DNA from: Accumulibacter appositus
Lineage (GTDB): Bacteria; Pseudomonadota; Gammaproteobacteria; Burkholderiales; Rhodocyclaceae
DNA: 64,000 nt
Direction: 5' to 3' (one strand)
Assembly (NCBI RefSeq): GCF_035440685.1
Contig: NZ_DAORMW010000027.1
A model generated the notes under the pieces. It searched no databases. It was not told the origin of the DNA and saw only the letters and a program-made list of their open reading frames with translations. Positions within the stretch are counted from its first letter, which is position 1, and the number at the start of each line of letters is the position of its first letter. Of the stretch, positions 1 through 8,693 are shown piece by piece. The position numbers and the translations under genes are program-made.

Positions 1-665
1 GGAATCTCCAGATTGTCGAAGAAGAGTTCGTTGGTCTCGTGATTGACCATGTTGGCAATCGGCTGCACGCGGAGGCCCTTGCCTATCGCCTGCCGCAGAT
101 CGACGATGAAGATCGACATCCCTTCGGATTTCTTCTGCACCTCGGCGAGCGGCGTCGTGCGCGCGAGCAGGACCATCAGGTCCGAGTGCTGGACGCGCGA
201 GATCCACACCTTCTGGCCGTTGACCACGTAGCGGCCGTCCTTCCTCACCGCGCTGGTCTTGATGCGCGTGGTGTCGGTGCCGGCGCCCGGCTCGGTGACC
301 GCCATCGACTGGATGCGCAGCTTGCCGGCAGCGATGTCGGGCAGGTATTTCTCCTTCTGCGCCGGGCTGCCGCTGCGCAGCAGCGTGCCCATGTTGTACA
401 TCTGGCCATGCACGGCTGCGGCGTTGCCGCCACTGCGATTGATCTCCTCCATGATCACGCTCGCCGCCGTCAGCCCCAGCCCCGAACCGCCGTACTCCTC
501 GGGAATCATTGCCGCCAGCCAGCCAGCGCCGATCAGCGCATCGACAAAAGCCTCGGGATAGCCGCGCTCTTCGTCGATGCGGCGAAAATACGCGTCCGGA
601 AACTGTCTGCACAGGTCGCGCACGGCAGCGCGGATGTCCTGGTGTTCGTCGGGGGTGTCGAGCAT
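1..665 (-). CDS. Acyl-CoA dehydrogenase, N-terminal part (C-terminus outside window)
   Basis: The reverse strand is open from an ATG at 665 to the window edge, giving about 221 residues without a stop. The peptide starts MLDTPDEHQDIRAAVRDLC and carries the acyl-CoA dehydrogenase N-terminal and middle domains: PEEYGGSGLG near residue 55, then the FAD/substrate-loop signature MAVTEPGAGTDTT near residue 120, then VNGQKVWIS. These enzymes oxidise acyl-CoA thioesters to enoyl-CoA with FAD. A GAGG ribosome site precedes the ATG. A 160-base gap separates it from the NTF2-like gene upstream, so membership of that operon is uncertain. The substrate chain length cannot be told because the catalytic glutamate lies outside the window. 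Confidence 0.9.
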   Translation of the reverse strand, partial: MLDTPDEHQDIRAAVRDLCRQFPDAYFRRIDEERGYPEAFVDALIGAGWLAAMIPEEYGGSGLGLTAASVIMEEINRSGGNAAAVHGQMYNMGTLLRSGSPAQKEKYLPDIAAGKLRIQSMAVTEPGAGTDTTRIKTSAVRKDGRYVVNGQKVWISRVQHSDLMVLLARTTPLAEVQKKSEGMSIFIVDLRQAIGKGLRVQPIANMVNHETNELFFDNLEI

Positions 666-825
666 GGCGACCTCGAGGTGGCTTGGGGGAATGGCCGCCT
701 GCAAGCGGCGGCCAGATTGTGCGTCAGACGCCGCCGCCGGGCAAGGCTAGCACCAGGCCGCACGCCCGAATGCCCTTTACCACCTGCAGCAACCGCCCAA
801 GACCAGCTCCCCGAAATTTACCTCC

Positions 826-1260
826 TCAGGCGGCCAGCTTCCTCTGCAGAAAGCGCATCAGCCAGCCGATTGCCGGCAGCTTCGCGTAGAGCTCTTCGGC
901 GGCGTCCCAGTAATCGCGATGCCAGACGACCTTGCCTGCGGCGTCAAACCTGAGATGCGAGACGCCATGGATGACCTGTGCCTGGCCCCGCCCTGGCCTG
1001 CCGAGGCGGAAGTGCATTGCCCACACCAGCATCGCGCCGTTGTCGGCGACCAGCCGCTCGTGCACGACGAAGCGCGGTTCTTCGACCTGCCGGAAGAGGT
1101 GCGCGAAAACGCGCTGGATCGCCGCCACACCACGCACCTCGTTGAACGGATCCTTGAAGAAGGCGTCGTCGGCGTAGAACTCCGGGAAGCGTGCCACACT
1201 CTCGGCGCTCAGGCTTTCGTAGAACGTGCTCAGTGCATCGATGCTCGTGGTGGTGCTCAT
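826..1260 (-). CDS. NTF2/SnoaL-like family protein
   Basis: This 144-residue protein starts MSTTTSIDALSTFYESLS and has the size and pattern of a single NTF2-like (SnoaL) fold: an N-terminal helical stretch, FYADDAFFKDPFNEVRG, and the late strand pattern GVSHLRFDAAGKVVWHRDYWD. Such proteins bind small hydrophobic ligands or act as isomerases or cyclases, and no specific reaction can be assigned here. GGAGG lies 7 bases before the chosen ATG; an in-frame ATG at 1272 would place that ribosome site inside the gene, so 1260 is preferred. It is the last gene of the ten-gene cluster read from 9251, 11 bases after the SDR stop. Confidence 0.82.
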   Translation of the reverse strand: MSTTTSIDALSTFYESLSAESVARFPEFYADDAFFKDPFNEVRGVAAIQRVFAHLFRQVEEPRFVVHERLVADNGAMLVWAMHFRLGRPGRGQAQVIHGVSHLRFDAAGKVVWHRDYWDAAEELYAKLPAIGWLMRFLQRKLAA

Positions 1261-1271
1261 GTCAGCCTCCA

Positions 1272-2039
1272 TCAGCGGTCGACGAAACGACGCAGCAGCG
1301 GAAAGTAGATCCGGTACGGCAGGTGGGCGAGCAGCTTGACAACGCGGGTGAAGCGCTTCGGAAAGTGGATTTCGAAAGCACTGCCGGCGAAACCGTCGAT
1401 CGTCTCCTGCGCTGCCTGCTCGGGCGTCAACAGCGCCGGCATCGCAAAATCGTTCTTCGCGGTGAGCGGGGTGGCGACGAAACCCGGGTTGATCACCCGT
1501 ACGCCAATCCCTTTCGCTTGCAGATCGAGGTAGAGCGCTTCGGCGAAATTGATCAGCGCCGCCTTGGTCGGGCCGTAGATCAGGGACTTCGGCAGTCCTC
1601 GATAACCGGCGACGCTGGCGACGAAGCCGATCTGGCCACCCCCCTGGCGCAGCAGTTGCGGCACCACGCAGGCAGCGAACGATACCGCCCCGGCGAAGTT
1701 GATGTCGATCATCTGCCGCGCCCGTTCCACATCGAGGTCCCAGGCGCGCATCGGCAGGTAATCGCCGGCGACGTAGAGCGCCACGTCGACGCCTCCCCAC
1801 GCCAGCAGCAGCTTCTCCCAGGCGGCCTGCAGGCTGGCGTGGTCGGCGGCGTCGCAGGGCAGGACCAGCGCCCGCTCGCCATCGCCAGCCACTTCGGCGA
1901 GGCGGGCCGCATTGCGTGCCGAGAAGGCGACGCGGGCGCCACGCGCCAGCAACAGCCTGCCGAGCGCCGCGCCGATGCCGCTCGAGGCGCCGAGCAGCCA
2001 GACGCGCTTGCCGGACCAGTCTTCGATGGGTGGATTCAT
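1272..2039 (-). CDS. Short-chain dehydrogenase/reductase (SDR)
   Basis: A 255-residue classical SDR. The NAD(P)-binding glycine motif GASSGIG is at residues 17-23 and the catalytic pair Y-x3-K is at Y155/K159 (YGPTK), with NFAGAVS in the expected Asn-containing position near 114. The C-terminal part (PKRFTRVVKLLAHLPYRIYF) is basic and aromatic and may touch the membrane. The start is only 4 bases after the DUF3833 stop and the stop is just ahead of the NTF2-like gene, so it is translated as part of the operon. SDRs occur repeatedly in LitR- and ChrR-type light or singlet-oxygen clusters. The substrate is unknown, and a modified fatty acid or aldehyde is only a guess. Confidence 0.9.
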   Translation of the reverse strand: MNPPIEDWSGKRVWLLGASSGIGAALGRLLLARGARVAFSARNAARLAEVAGDGERALVLPCDAADHASLQAAWEKLLLAWGGVDVALYVAGDYLPMRAWDLDVERARQMIDINFAGAVSFAACVVPQLLRQGGGQIGFVASVAGYRGLPKSLIYGPTKAALINFAEALYLDLQAKGIGVRVINPGFVATPLTAKNDFAMPALLTPEQAAQETIDGFAGSAFEIHFPKRFTRVVKLLAHLPYRIYFPLLRRFVDR

Positions 2040-2043
2040 CGCT

Positions 2044-2586
2044 TCACCGCTTGCTGAAACCGAGCGTCACTTCGCCGAGCCGGAAGCCGAACTTGCGCAT
2101 TTCTGAACGGTTGAGCATCACCTTGTCGTCGATCAGGAACATCCAGTCGTCGAAGTCCACGTTCCACACCCGGCCGTCGACCGGCAGCGCCAGCACGTAA
2201 CGCCAGCGCAGCGCGTTGCCCGCGGCTTCGCCCTGCGCCTCGCCGACGACGTCGTCCGCGCGGCCAACGTAGTGCGACGCGTCGACCCGGGTGATGGTCC
2301 ACACGCGACGGGAGGTCGTGCCGTCGGACCAGGAGAAGTGCTCATCGAGGGTACCGACGTCGACGCCGTCACGTTTTTCCCAACTGGCGTCGATGAGCAC
2401 ATGAAAACGCTTGATCACAGCGCCCGAACGATCCTGGAACATTCCCCAGCCGTCGATCGTTCCGTTGAAGTACCGGGCCAGATCGAGCACCGGCTGTTCG
2501 CCCCGGTAGCGCTCGACGGGAACGCCGGAGCAGCCGCCAAGACCAAGAACGCCGCAGGCAAGACACGCCAGCCACAGGGTTTTCAT
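2044..2586 (-). CDS. DUF3833 family lipoprotein
   Basis: The 180-residue product starts MKTLWLACLACGVLGLGGCSG, a signal peptide ending in a lipobox (LGGC), so it should be a lipid-anchored envelope protein. The mature part (YFNGTIDGWGMFQDRSGAV, then DWMFLIDDKVMLNRSEMRKFG) matches the DUF3833 family, whose biochemical role is not established; the fold resembles lipid-binding beta barrels. GGAGG lies upstream, and its ATG overlaps the MFS stop by one base (TGATG), which points to translational coupling. An envelope lipoprotein beside a CFA-like enzyme and an MFS transporter suggests handling of a modified lipid, but this is inference. Confidence 0.85.
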   Translation of the reverse strand: MKTLWLACLACGVLGLGGCSGVPVERYRGEQPVLDLARYFNGTIDGWGMFQDRSGAVIKRFHVLIDASWEKRDGVDVGTLDEHFSWSDGTTSRRVWTITRVDASHYVGRADDVVGEAQGEAAGNALRWRYVLALPVDGRVWNVDFDDWMFLIDDKVMLNRSEMRKFGFRLGEVTLGFSKR

Positions 2587-3914
2587 CAGCAGACCTCCAA
2601 AGTGTTTCGCCAGCGCCACGCCAGCAGTGCTGCGACCGTCTTGAAGAGCAAGGGAAGCAGGCAATAGACTGCGGCGAGACCGGTCGCCGTCGCGGCGACT
2701 CCCGGCCGGTAGCCGACCGACTCGAGCAGCGGCAAGGCCAGGCCGGCGGCGAGCGCCAGGTTGAGCTTGGCGACCAGATTCCACCAGCCGAAGTAGGCGC
2801 CGGCCTGCGCTGGCCTGGCGTCGGTGACCGCAACGACCTCCCCACCTCCCGCCCTGTCTTTCGCATCGCCAGCCCGCGCACGGTACTCCGCGATGTCGGC
2901 GAGCAAGGCAGCAGGCAGGGTCAGGTCGGCGCCAAGCGCCGCACCCGAAAGCAGGCAGACGACGGCGAAAGGCCCGACGTCACCAACGCCCAGACCCCAG
3001 GCCCAGGCGAAGGAGCCAATCGCCACCAGCATCGACGCGATCCAGCTGCGCACGCGGCCGTAGCGCCGGGCGAGCGTCACCCACAGGGGCAGGAACGCGA
3101 CTCCGCTGACGAAGTACAGGGCCAGGAAAGCGCCACTCCAGGCTTCCGCCTGCAGCACATCGGCGACATAGAACAGGACCAGGGTCGCCGGCAAGGCGGC
3201 AGCGATGCCGTTGACCACGAATACCGCCAGCAGGCGGCGAAAGCGCTGCTCTGCCAGGACGCCGCGCAGGTCGCCGAGCAGACTGCCGCTGGCCGGCGTT
3301 CGGGCCAGCGCCTGCGGTGAACCCGACAACGTCCACACCGCCAGCACCAGGAGCAGCAGCGGGAAAATCTGCGCCAGGCCGGACAGGCCCTGCGCCAGGT
3401 CATTCGAGAGGAGACCGGGGAGTGCAGCGGCGAGGACGACGCCGAGGAGGCCGAAACCTTCACGACTGGCGGTCAGTCGCGTGCGCTCGCCGGCATCGCG
3501 GCCGAGTTCCGCTCCCCACGCCTGATAGGCGACGCTGGCCAGCGAGAAACCGAAATAGGTGACCAGCATCGAGCCGAACAGCCACAGTGGAGCGGCGCTG
3601 GCGGGCGGGTGGAGCAAGGCCAGCATACCCAGTGCGAGACACGGCAGGGCGAGCAGGATCAGCCGCTGACGATTGGCCGTCCGGTCGCTCCAGCCGCCGA
3701 GCAGCGGATCGATGACCGCATCGACCAGCCGCGCCGCCAGCAGCAGCCCGCCGAGCAGGCCCAGACTCATGCCGGCGGCGTCGGCGTAGAGGCGGGGCAC
3801 ATGCACATAGACCGGCAGTGCAGCCATCGCCAGGGGCAGACCCAGCGCGCCGTAGGCGAGGAGCTGCCGGCGCGGCAAGGACAGCGCTTGCGCTGCGTTC
3901 ATGCCCAGGCTCAC
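2586..3914 (-). CDS. MFS transporter (GPH-like)
   Basis: A 442-residue integral membrane protein with about 12 hydrophobic segments. The N-terminal half has the motif-A-like sequence DPLLGGWSDRTANRQRL near residue 70, which places it in the major facilitator superfamily, closest to the glycoside-pentoside-hexuronide type sometimes annotated beside CFA synthase and DUF1365 genes. The longest start is GTG at 3914, overlapping the upstream stop as GTGA; ATG at 3902 (MNAAQALSLP) is an equally plausible start. The gene overlaps both neighbours, so it is clearly a member of the operon. Its cargo is unknown, and lipid or sugar export is possible. Confidence 0.85.
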   Translation of the reverse strand: MSLGMNAAQALSLPRRQLLAYGALGLPLAMAALPVYVHVPRLYADAAGMSLGLLGGLLLAARLVDAVIDPLLGGWSDRTANRQRLILLALPCLALGMLALLHPPASAAPLWLFGSMLVTYFGFSLASVAYQAWGAELGRDAGERTRLTASREGFGLLGVVLAAALPGLLSNDLAQGLSGLAQIFPLLLLVLAVWTLSGSPQALARTPASGSLLGDLRGVLAEQRFRRLLAVFVVNGIAAALPATLVLFYVADVLQAEAWSGAFLALYFVSGVAFLPLWVTLARRYGRVRSWIASMLVAIGSFAWAWGLGVGDVGPFAVVCLLSGAALGADLTLPAALLADIAEYRARAGDAKDRAGGGEVVAVTDARPAQAGAYFGWWNLVAKLNLALAAGLALPLLESVGYRPGVAATATGLAAVYCLLPLLFKTVAALLAWRWRNTLEVC

Positions 3915-4441
3915 AGTGCGGGACGCTCGAGGAGCGCAGCGCGCAACCCCGGCTGGCTGCTGCGCGGGTCGAGCCAGATGGCGAAGAACAGGCGCGCGAA
4001 ATCGGCGTCGGCTATTTCGCCGTTCGGGCGACCACGGTGAAAGAAAGACGCTCCCCGCCCGGGGTAATGAACGCCGACGATGCTCTCGCCGTCCTTGACG
4101 TCGGGAAAGACGCGCCGCAAGTCGCCCTCCCAGCGCTGCAACTGCGTGTCGCTGGCGCCAAGCCGACGCATCTCGTCGAGGCTGGCCTGCACCAGGCGGT
4201 CACGCGCGATGTCGCGTCGGTAGTCGAGCTGCAGGGCCGTCGGCACGTTCGCCGGAAGATCGACGCCCGGCCGTGCCGCCGCGACCCACAGGGTGGCACG
4301 GTAGAGGGTGAAGCCGAACCAGCTCATCTCGCCGCTGCCCCAGCGCGTCCACTCGGCCCCGCTCTGGCGCAGGACGTCGGGAACGGCGTGGGCGAAAGCG
4401 CTGGCGGCGAAGAGAACGGCTGCCATCAGCAGTCGCTTCAT
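3911..4441 (-). CDS. Chalcone isomerase-like periplasmic protein
   Basis: This 176-residue protein has a clear signal peptide (MKRLLMAAVLFAASAFAHA) followed by GSGEMSWFGFTLYRATLWVA, the pattern of the bacterial chalcone-isomerase-like family. In that family the fold relates to fatty-acid-binding proteins, and true chalcone isomerase activity is not implied. A role in binding or presenting a fatty acid in the periplasm would suit the neighbouring CFA-like methyltransferase. The gene is joined to the CFA gene by an ATGA overlap and to the MFS gene by a 1-4 base overlap. Confidence 0.82.
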   Translation of the reverse strand: MKRLLMAAVLFAASAFAHAVPDVLRQSGAEWTRWGSGEMSWFGFTLYRATLWVAAARPGVDLPANVPTALQLDYRRDIARDRLVQASLDEMRRLGASDTQLQRWEGDLRRVFPDVKDGESIVGVHYPGRGASFFHRGRPNGEIADADFARLFFAIWLDPRSSQPGLRAALLERPAL

Positions 4442-5688
4442 CGCGCGTGTGCCAGCTCGAACTGCATGACGTCGGTCGCGCCGCTGTTGAAACCGGCCTG
4501 GCAGTAGGCCAGATAAAAACGCCACAGGCGGCGGAAGCGTTCGTCGAAACCCTGCGCCTCGATCGCCGGCCAGTTCTGCTCGAAGTTCGCCGACCATTCG
4601 GCGAGCGTGCGCGAATAATCGCGCCCGAAAGCGAAAGCGTCGGCAACTGCCAGGCCGGCACGCGCTGCCCGCTGGCCGAACACCGAAGGGCTGGGGAGCA
4701 TGCCGCCGGGAAACACGTGCTGCTGAATGAAATCGGTGCCGCGACGATAACGCGCGAACAACTCGTCGGCGATGGTGATGCTCTGCACCACCGCCCGCCC
4801 GCCCGGCGCCAGCAGCTGCTGCAGGGCCTTGAAGTAGGTCGGCCACCAGCGTTCGCCGACCGCTTCGAACATCTCGATCGAGACGATATGGTCGAACGGC
4901 CGGTCGCACTGCCCGCCAAGCAGATCGCGATAGTCGCGCAACTCGATCTGCACCTGCTGCCCGACGCCGGCGAGCAGCATCCGCCGGCGAGCGAACTCGC
5001 ACTGGGCCGGCGACAGCGTCAGTCCGACGACCTGCAGACCCGCCTCGCGTGCCGCGGTTTCTGCGAAAGCGCCCCAGCCACAACCGATCTCCAGCACCCG
5101 CTGCCCGGGGCGGGCGTCGAGCCGATGCAGGATTCGCCGGTACTTGGCGCGCTGCGCAGCGGCCATCGACCGCGGTGCGTCGGTCGAGTAGAGCGCGCTC
5201 GAGTAGCTCATCGTCGGGTCCAGCCACTGGCCATAGAAATCATTGCCCAGGTCGTAGTGCGCCATGATGTTGCGGCGCGCGCCGCTGCGCGTGTTGGCGT
5301 TCAGCAGGTGGCGCAGGCGAGCGCTGAGCAAGCCCCACCAATGGCCATAGACGGCGCGCGAAAGCGCCTGGCGATTTTCCGCCAGCAGGGTCAGCAGCGC
5401 GGTGAGATCGGGGCTTTGCCAGTCACCGTCGATCCACGCCTCGGCGAAGCCGACGTCGCCGCGTTCGAGCACCTGGTCGAAGACCGACCACTCGGCGACC
5501 TCGAGAACGGCGGCGCGCTGGCCGGCGGCGGCCTGACCAAAACACGGACTGCTGCCGTCGGGCAGGCGAACTTCCAGGCGCCCGTGCTCTATCCCTTCGA
5601 GCAGGGCCAGCACAGCCCTGGCGCTGCGCGGCAGTGTCTTGCGGCCAGACGCCGCGGGGAGGCTGAGGGTATTTTCCATCGTGTTCAT
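4438..5688 (-). CDS. cfa: Cyclopropane-fatty-acyl-phospholipid synthase family methyltransferase
   Basis: A 416-residue member of the CFA synthase family. HYDLGNDFY is at residues 144-152, the SAM-binding glycine motif VLEIGCGWG is at 198-206, and SIEMFEAVG and QHVFPGGMLPS follow in the expected order. Family members transfer a methyl or methylene from SAM to the double bond of membrane-phospholipid acyl chains. The start chosen is ATG at 5688, which overlaps the DUF1365 stop (ATGA) and follows GAGGAG; a longer frame exists but lacks a ribosome site. In Rhodobacter, CFA homologues near DUF1365 and FAD-oxidase genes contribute to methylated furan fatty acids rather than cyclopropanes, so the product here may not be a cyclopropane. 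Confidence 0.92.
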   Translation of the reverse strand: MNTMENTLSLPAASGRKTLPRSARAVLALLEGIEHGRLEVRLPDGSSPCFGQAAAGQRAAVLEVAEWSVFDQVLERGDVGFAEAWIDGDWQSPDLTALLTLLAENRQALSRAVYGHWWGLLSARLRHLLNANTRSGARRNIMAHYDLGNDFYGQWLDPTMSYSSALYSTDAPRSMAAAQRAKYRRILHRLDARPGQRVLEIGCGWGAFAETAAREAGLQVVGLTLSPAQCEFARRRMLLAGVGQQVQIELRDYRDLLGGQCDRPFDHIVSIEMFEAVGERWWPTYFKALQQLLAPGGRAVVQSITIADELFARYRRGTDFIQQHVFPGGMLPSPSVFGQRAARAGLAVADAFAFGRDYSRTLAEWSANFEQNWPAIEAQGFDERFRRLWRFYLAYCQAGFNSGATDVMQFELAHAR

Positions 5689-6467
5689 CGGCTGGTCTCC
5701 TCGAGTGGAGGTTCGGGTTTGCTGAAAAAGGGAACACGCTTGACCCACAGCTTCAGCGCCTGCCAGTGAATGCGCAGTACGACGGCAAGGGTCATCAGCG
5801 GAAAGCGGACAAAGGCTTTCAGCAGCGGGCCGCTGGCCAGTGCTTCGGCCTGGCCGGAAATCGACGTGTGCAGCAGATCACCGGCTGCGTCACCATGATC
5901 GATGCGCGCCAGGCGCCACGCCGGGCGACCGTCTTGCCCGCCGCGCCAGTGAAAGCGGAAGCGGTAGTAGCCGGCGACGTCCATGAATGGCGAGACGTGG
6001 AACACCTTGCGTCGCTCGAGCGTCTCGCCGTCGCGGATCGGTCGACCGTCGGCGTGCGCGAGCAGGTAGTTGTGGCGCTCACCGAAGGTGTTATTGACTT
6101 CGGCAAGCACGGCCAGCAGATCGCCGGCACGGTCGTGACAGAACCACAGGCTGATCGGATTGAAAACGAAACCGAGGACACGCGGAAAACACTGCAGCCA
6201 GACCTCGCCGTCGGCCCTGATTCCTTCGCGCTGCAGCAGCTGGCGCACCCAGGGCAGCGGATGCGAGCCGTCGCGTGCACCGTGGTCGGCAAAATGGAAG
6301 CTGAAGAGGTTCCAGCGATTGACCGCGAACAGGGCGCTCGCCGATTGCTCGATGCGCGACAGCGGCAGCAGGCAGAAATAGACCGGATAGACGAAGCGGT
6401 TGGCCGCCGGCCGTACCCGGCGGTGCATCACCTGCCCGACGAAGAGGCGCGCCGGTGCCGCGTTCAT
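5685..6467 (-). CDS. DUF1365 family protein
   Basis: The 260-residue product starts MNAAPARLFVGQVMHRRVRP and contains the DUF1365 landmarks FVYPVYFCLLPL, VLGFVFNPISLWFCHD and LAEVNNTFGERHNYLL, with FHVSPFMDVAGYYRFRF later. No catalytic function has been firmly established for this family, but it is almost always encoded between an FAD-dependent amine oxidase and a CFA synthase, as here. ATGA overlaps exist on both sides (stop of the FAD gene at 6464-6466, start of cfa at 5688). The conserved His and Asn/Asp residues make an enzymatic role in acyl-chain modification reasonable. Confidence 0.9.
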   Translation of the reverse strand: MNAAPARLFVGQVMHRRVRPAANRFVYPVYFCLLPLSRIEQSASALFAVNRWNLFSFHFADHGARDGSHPLPWVRQLLQREGIRADGEVWLQCFPRVLGFVFNPISLWFCHDRAGDLLAVLAEVNNTFGERHNYLLAHADGRPIRDGETLERRKVFHVSPFMDVAGYYRFRFHWRGGQDGRPAWRLARIDHGDAAGDLLHTSISGQAEALASGPLLKAFVRFPLMTLAVVLRIHWQALKLWVKRVPFFSKPEPPLEETSR

Positions 6468-7807
6468 GCCGCCAGTTCCTCGATCCGCGCGGCCGCCGGG
6501 CGACCCCGGAGAGCCGCGTCGACACCCTGCCACGGCGCGTGGCAGCCGAGGGCGTTGGCCACCTGCAACGCCGACTTGAGGCCGTCCTCGTGGAAGCCGT
6601 AGCCGTTCCAGGCGCCGCAGAACCACACCCCGTGCGCACCGGAAACCGCCGGCAACTCGCGCTGCGCGGCGATCGCCGCGCGGTCGAAAATCGGATGCTC
6701 GTAGTCGAACTCGGCGATCACGCGCTCGCGCGCCGGCTGCCGCTGCGGGTTCAGCGTCACCACGACTGGCGTGGCGAAGGGCAGCGGCTGCAGGCGATTG
6801 ATCAGGTAGGAAACGCTGACCGGGTGCCGGTCGAGTTCCTGCCCGCCCGCGAGATAGTTCCACGCCGACCAGAGGGCCGGCGAGCGCGGCAGGAGCGCGG
6901 CGTCGCTGTGCAGCACGGCGCGATTCGGCGCATAGCGAATGGCGCCCAGCAAGCGGCGCTCGGCCAGCGTCGCCGCCTTGCCCAGAACGGCCAGCGCCTG
7001 ATCGCTATGGCAGGCGAGAACCACCTGATCGTAGCGCTCGACAGCCGCGTCGGTGCGCACGATCAGACCCTGCGCAGGGCGACCCAGGGTTCGCTCGATG
7101 GCGCGCACCGGCGTTGCCAGGCGAACATCGTCGAGACACGCGGCAAGCTTGTTCACGTATTGCCGCCCGCCGCCACGCACCGTTCGCCACAAGGGCCGGT
7201 CGAAGACCTGCAGCAGACCGTGGTTGCGGCAGAAGCGCACGAAGCTGGCGAGCGGATAATCGAGCATCTGCCCGGCCGGGCACGACCAGATCGCGGCGGC
7301 CATGGGCAGCAGGTACCACTCGGCGAAGGGACGCGAGTAGCCTCCTGCGGCGAGGAAGTCGCGCAGGCTCAGGCTGTCTTCGCCGTGCCTGTCGAGCCAG
7401 GCGACGCTCTCGCGGTTGAAGCGCACGATGTCGGAGAGCATTCGCCAGAAGTCGGGCCGCAGCAGATTCCGCTTCTGCCCGAAAACCGTCGCCAGGCTGC
7501 TTCCCGCCCACTCCAGACGGGGCTCGTCGAGGCTGACCGCAAACGACATTTCGCTTTCGACGCTGGCCACACCGAGATGGGCGAACATCGCGGTCAGGTT
7601 CGGATAGGTGCGCGTGTTGTAGACCAGGAAACCGGTATCGACCGGATGGCACACACCGTCCAGCGTCACATCGACGGTGTTGGTGTGCCCGCCGAGCGCG
7701 TCGCCCGCCTCGTAGAGCGTCACCTGATGCTTCTGCGCCAGAAGCCAGGCACTGGCCAGGCCCGAAATCCCCGAACCGACGACCGCGATACGCTGTGTAC
7801 TAGGCAT
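6464..7807 (-). CDS. FAD-dependent amine oxidase/desaturase-like oxidoreductase
   Basis: A 447-residue flavoprotein. It opens MPSTQRIAVVGSGISGLASA, so the dinucleotide-binding GxGxxG is at residues 11-16, with the acidic end of the second strand at YEAGDALGGH. The C-terminus has the matching FAD segment GVWFCGAWNGYGFHEDGLKS. It belongs to the NAD(P)-binding Rossmann/amine-oxidase family that pairs with DUF1365 and CFA synthase. A longer frame begins at 7861, but AAGGAG lies just before the ATG at 7807. The likely role is oxidation or desaturation of a lipid-linked substrate, which is inferred from context. Confidence 0.9.
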   Translation of the reverse strand: MPSTQRIAVVGSGISGLASAWLLAQKHQVTLYEAGDALGGHTNTVDVTLDGVCHPVDTGFLVYNTRTYPNLTAMFAHLGVASVESEMSFAVSLDEPRLEWAGSSLATVFGQKRNLLRPDFWRMLSDIVRFNRESVAWLDRHGEDSLSLRDFLAAGGYSRPFAEWYLLPMAAAIWSCPAGQMLDYPLASFVRFCRNHGLLQVFDRPLWRTVRGGGRQYVNKLAACLDDVRLATPVRAIERTLGRPAQGLIVRTDAAVERYDQVVLACHSDQALAVLGKAATLAERRLLGAIRYAPNRAVLHSDAALLPRSPALWSAWNYLAGGQELDRHPVSVSYLINRLQPLPFATPVVVTLNPQRQPARERVIAEFDYEHPIFDRAAIAAQRELPAVSGAHGVWFCGAWNGYGFHEDGLKSALQVANALGCHAPWQGVDAALRGRPAAARIEELAA

Positions 7808-7823
7808 ATGATCTCCTTGCCGG

Positions 7824-8633
7824 TCAGGCGTGTTGAGGATTTTCGCCACAGATCTCGGCATAGGCCGAGTGGTTGTGGATCGATTCGAAGTTCTCCGACT
7901 TCACCGTCCATTGCGCGATCCGTGGCTCTTTCATCAGACGCAGCGCGATGTCGCGGACCAGGTCCTCGACGAACTTCGGATTGTCGTAGGCGCGCTCGGT
8001 CACCCATTTCTCGTCCGCTCGCTTGAGCAGTCCGAACACTTCGCACGAGGCTTCCTCCTCGGCCAGCCGCACCAGTTCCTCGGGCGACATGCCCGAACGC
8101 AGGCGAGCGCTGATCGTGATGTGCGAGCGCTGGTTGTGCGCGCCGTAGGCACTGATCTCCCGGGAACACGGGCAGAGGCTGGTCACCGGCGCAACGATCT
8201 CGAGTGTCAGCTCGCACCCCTGCCCGGCGCGCTTCTCGGCGATCATCCGCAGGTCGTAGTCAAGCAGACTCTCGACGCCCGACACCGGCGCCACCTTGCT
8301 GATGAAGTAGGGAAAGGCAAGTTCGATTTCGCCGCTCTGCGCATCCAGCCGGAGCAGCATTTCGTCGAGCATGCGCAGCAGGCGATTCACGTTCAGCGGC
8401 GCACGCTTCTCTTCGAGCAGCTCGACGAAGCGCGACATGTGCGTCCCCTTGAGCTCGGGCGGCAGAGCGACCGACAGCGCCAGCCTGGCGACCGTGTTCT
8501 GCACCTTGCCGGCCGCGTCGAGCAATGCCAGCGGGTAGCGCAGGCCCCTGACGCCAACCTTGTGAATCGCCAGCTGCCGCTGATCGGTGCTGGCCTGGAT
8601 GTCAGGGAGAAAGAAGTGGTCAGGTGCGTTCAT
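7824..8633 (-). CDS. folE2: GTP cyclohydrolase FolE2 (type IB)
   Basis: This 269-residue protein matches FolE2: it has HKVGVRGLRYPL near the N-terminus, the conserved zinc-site region SLCPCSREISAYGAHNQRSH near residue 150, and a C-terminal DNPKFVEDLVRD. FolE2 converts GTP to 7,8-dihydroneopterin triphosphate, the first step of folate and pterin synthesis, and can use metals other than zinc. GGAG precedes the ATG, and the gene is 16 bases before the FAD gene. In LitR-controlled clusters of Pseudomonas and Burkholderia a folE copy is commonly light-induced, probably to supply folate chromophore or replace photodamaged folate. No photolyase gene is present here, which is unusual for that arrangement. 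Confidence 0.95.
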   Translation of the reverse strand: MNAPDHFFLPDIQASTDQRQLAIHKVGVRGLRYPLALLDAAGKVQNTVARLALSVALPPELKGTHMSRFVELLEEKRAPLNVNRLLRMLDEMLLRLDAQSGEIELAFPYFISKVAPVSGVESLLDYDLRMIAEKRAGQGCELTLEIVAPVTSLCPCSREISAYGAHNQRSHITISARLRSGMSPEELVRLAEEEASCEVFGLLKRADEKWVTERAYDNPKFVEDLVRDIALRLMKEPRIAQWTVKSENFESIHNHSAYAEICGENPQHA

Positions 8634-8693
8634 GGCGTAGTCTCCAAAGGCGAAAAAGTGAGTGATCGGTGGGTAGCAGCACTTCGGCGGCGG

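Noticed and set aside
826..1800. 324-codon frame covering the NTF2-like gene and part of the SDR
   Set aside because: The upstream part lies out of frame over the SDR gene; the true start is the ATG at 1260 with GGAGG.
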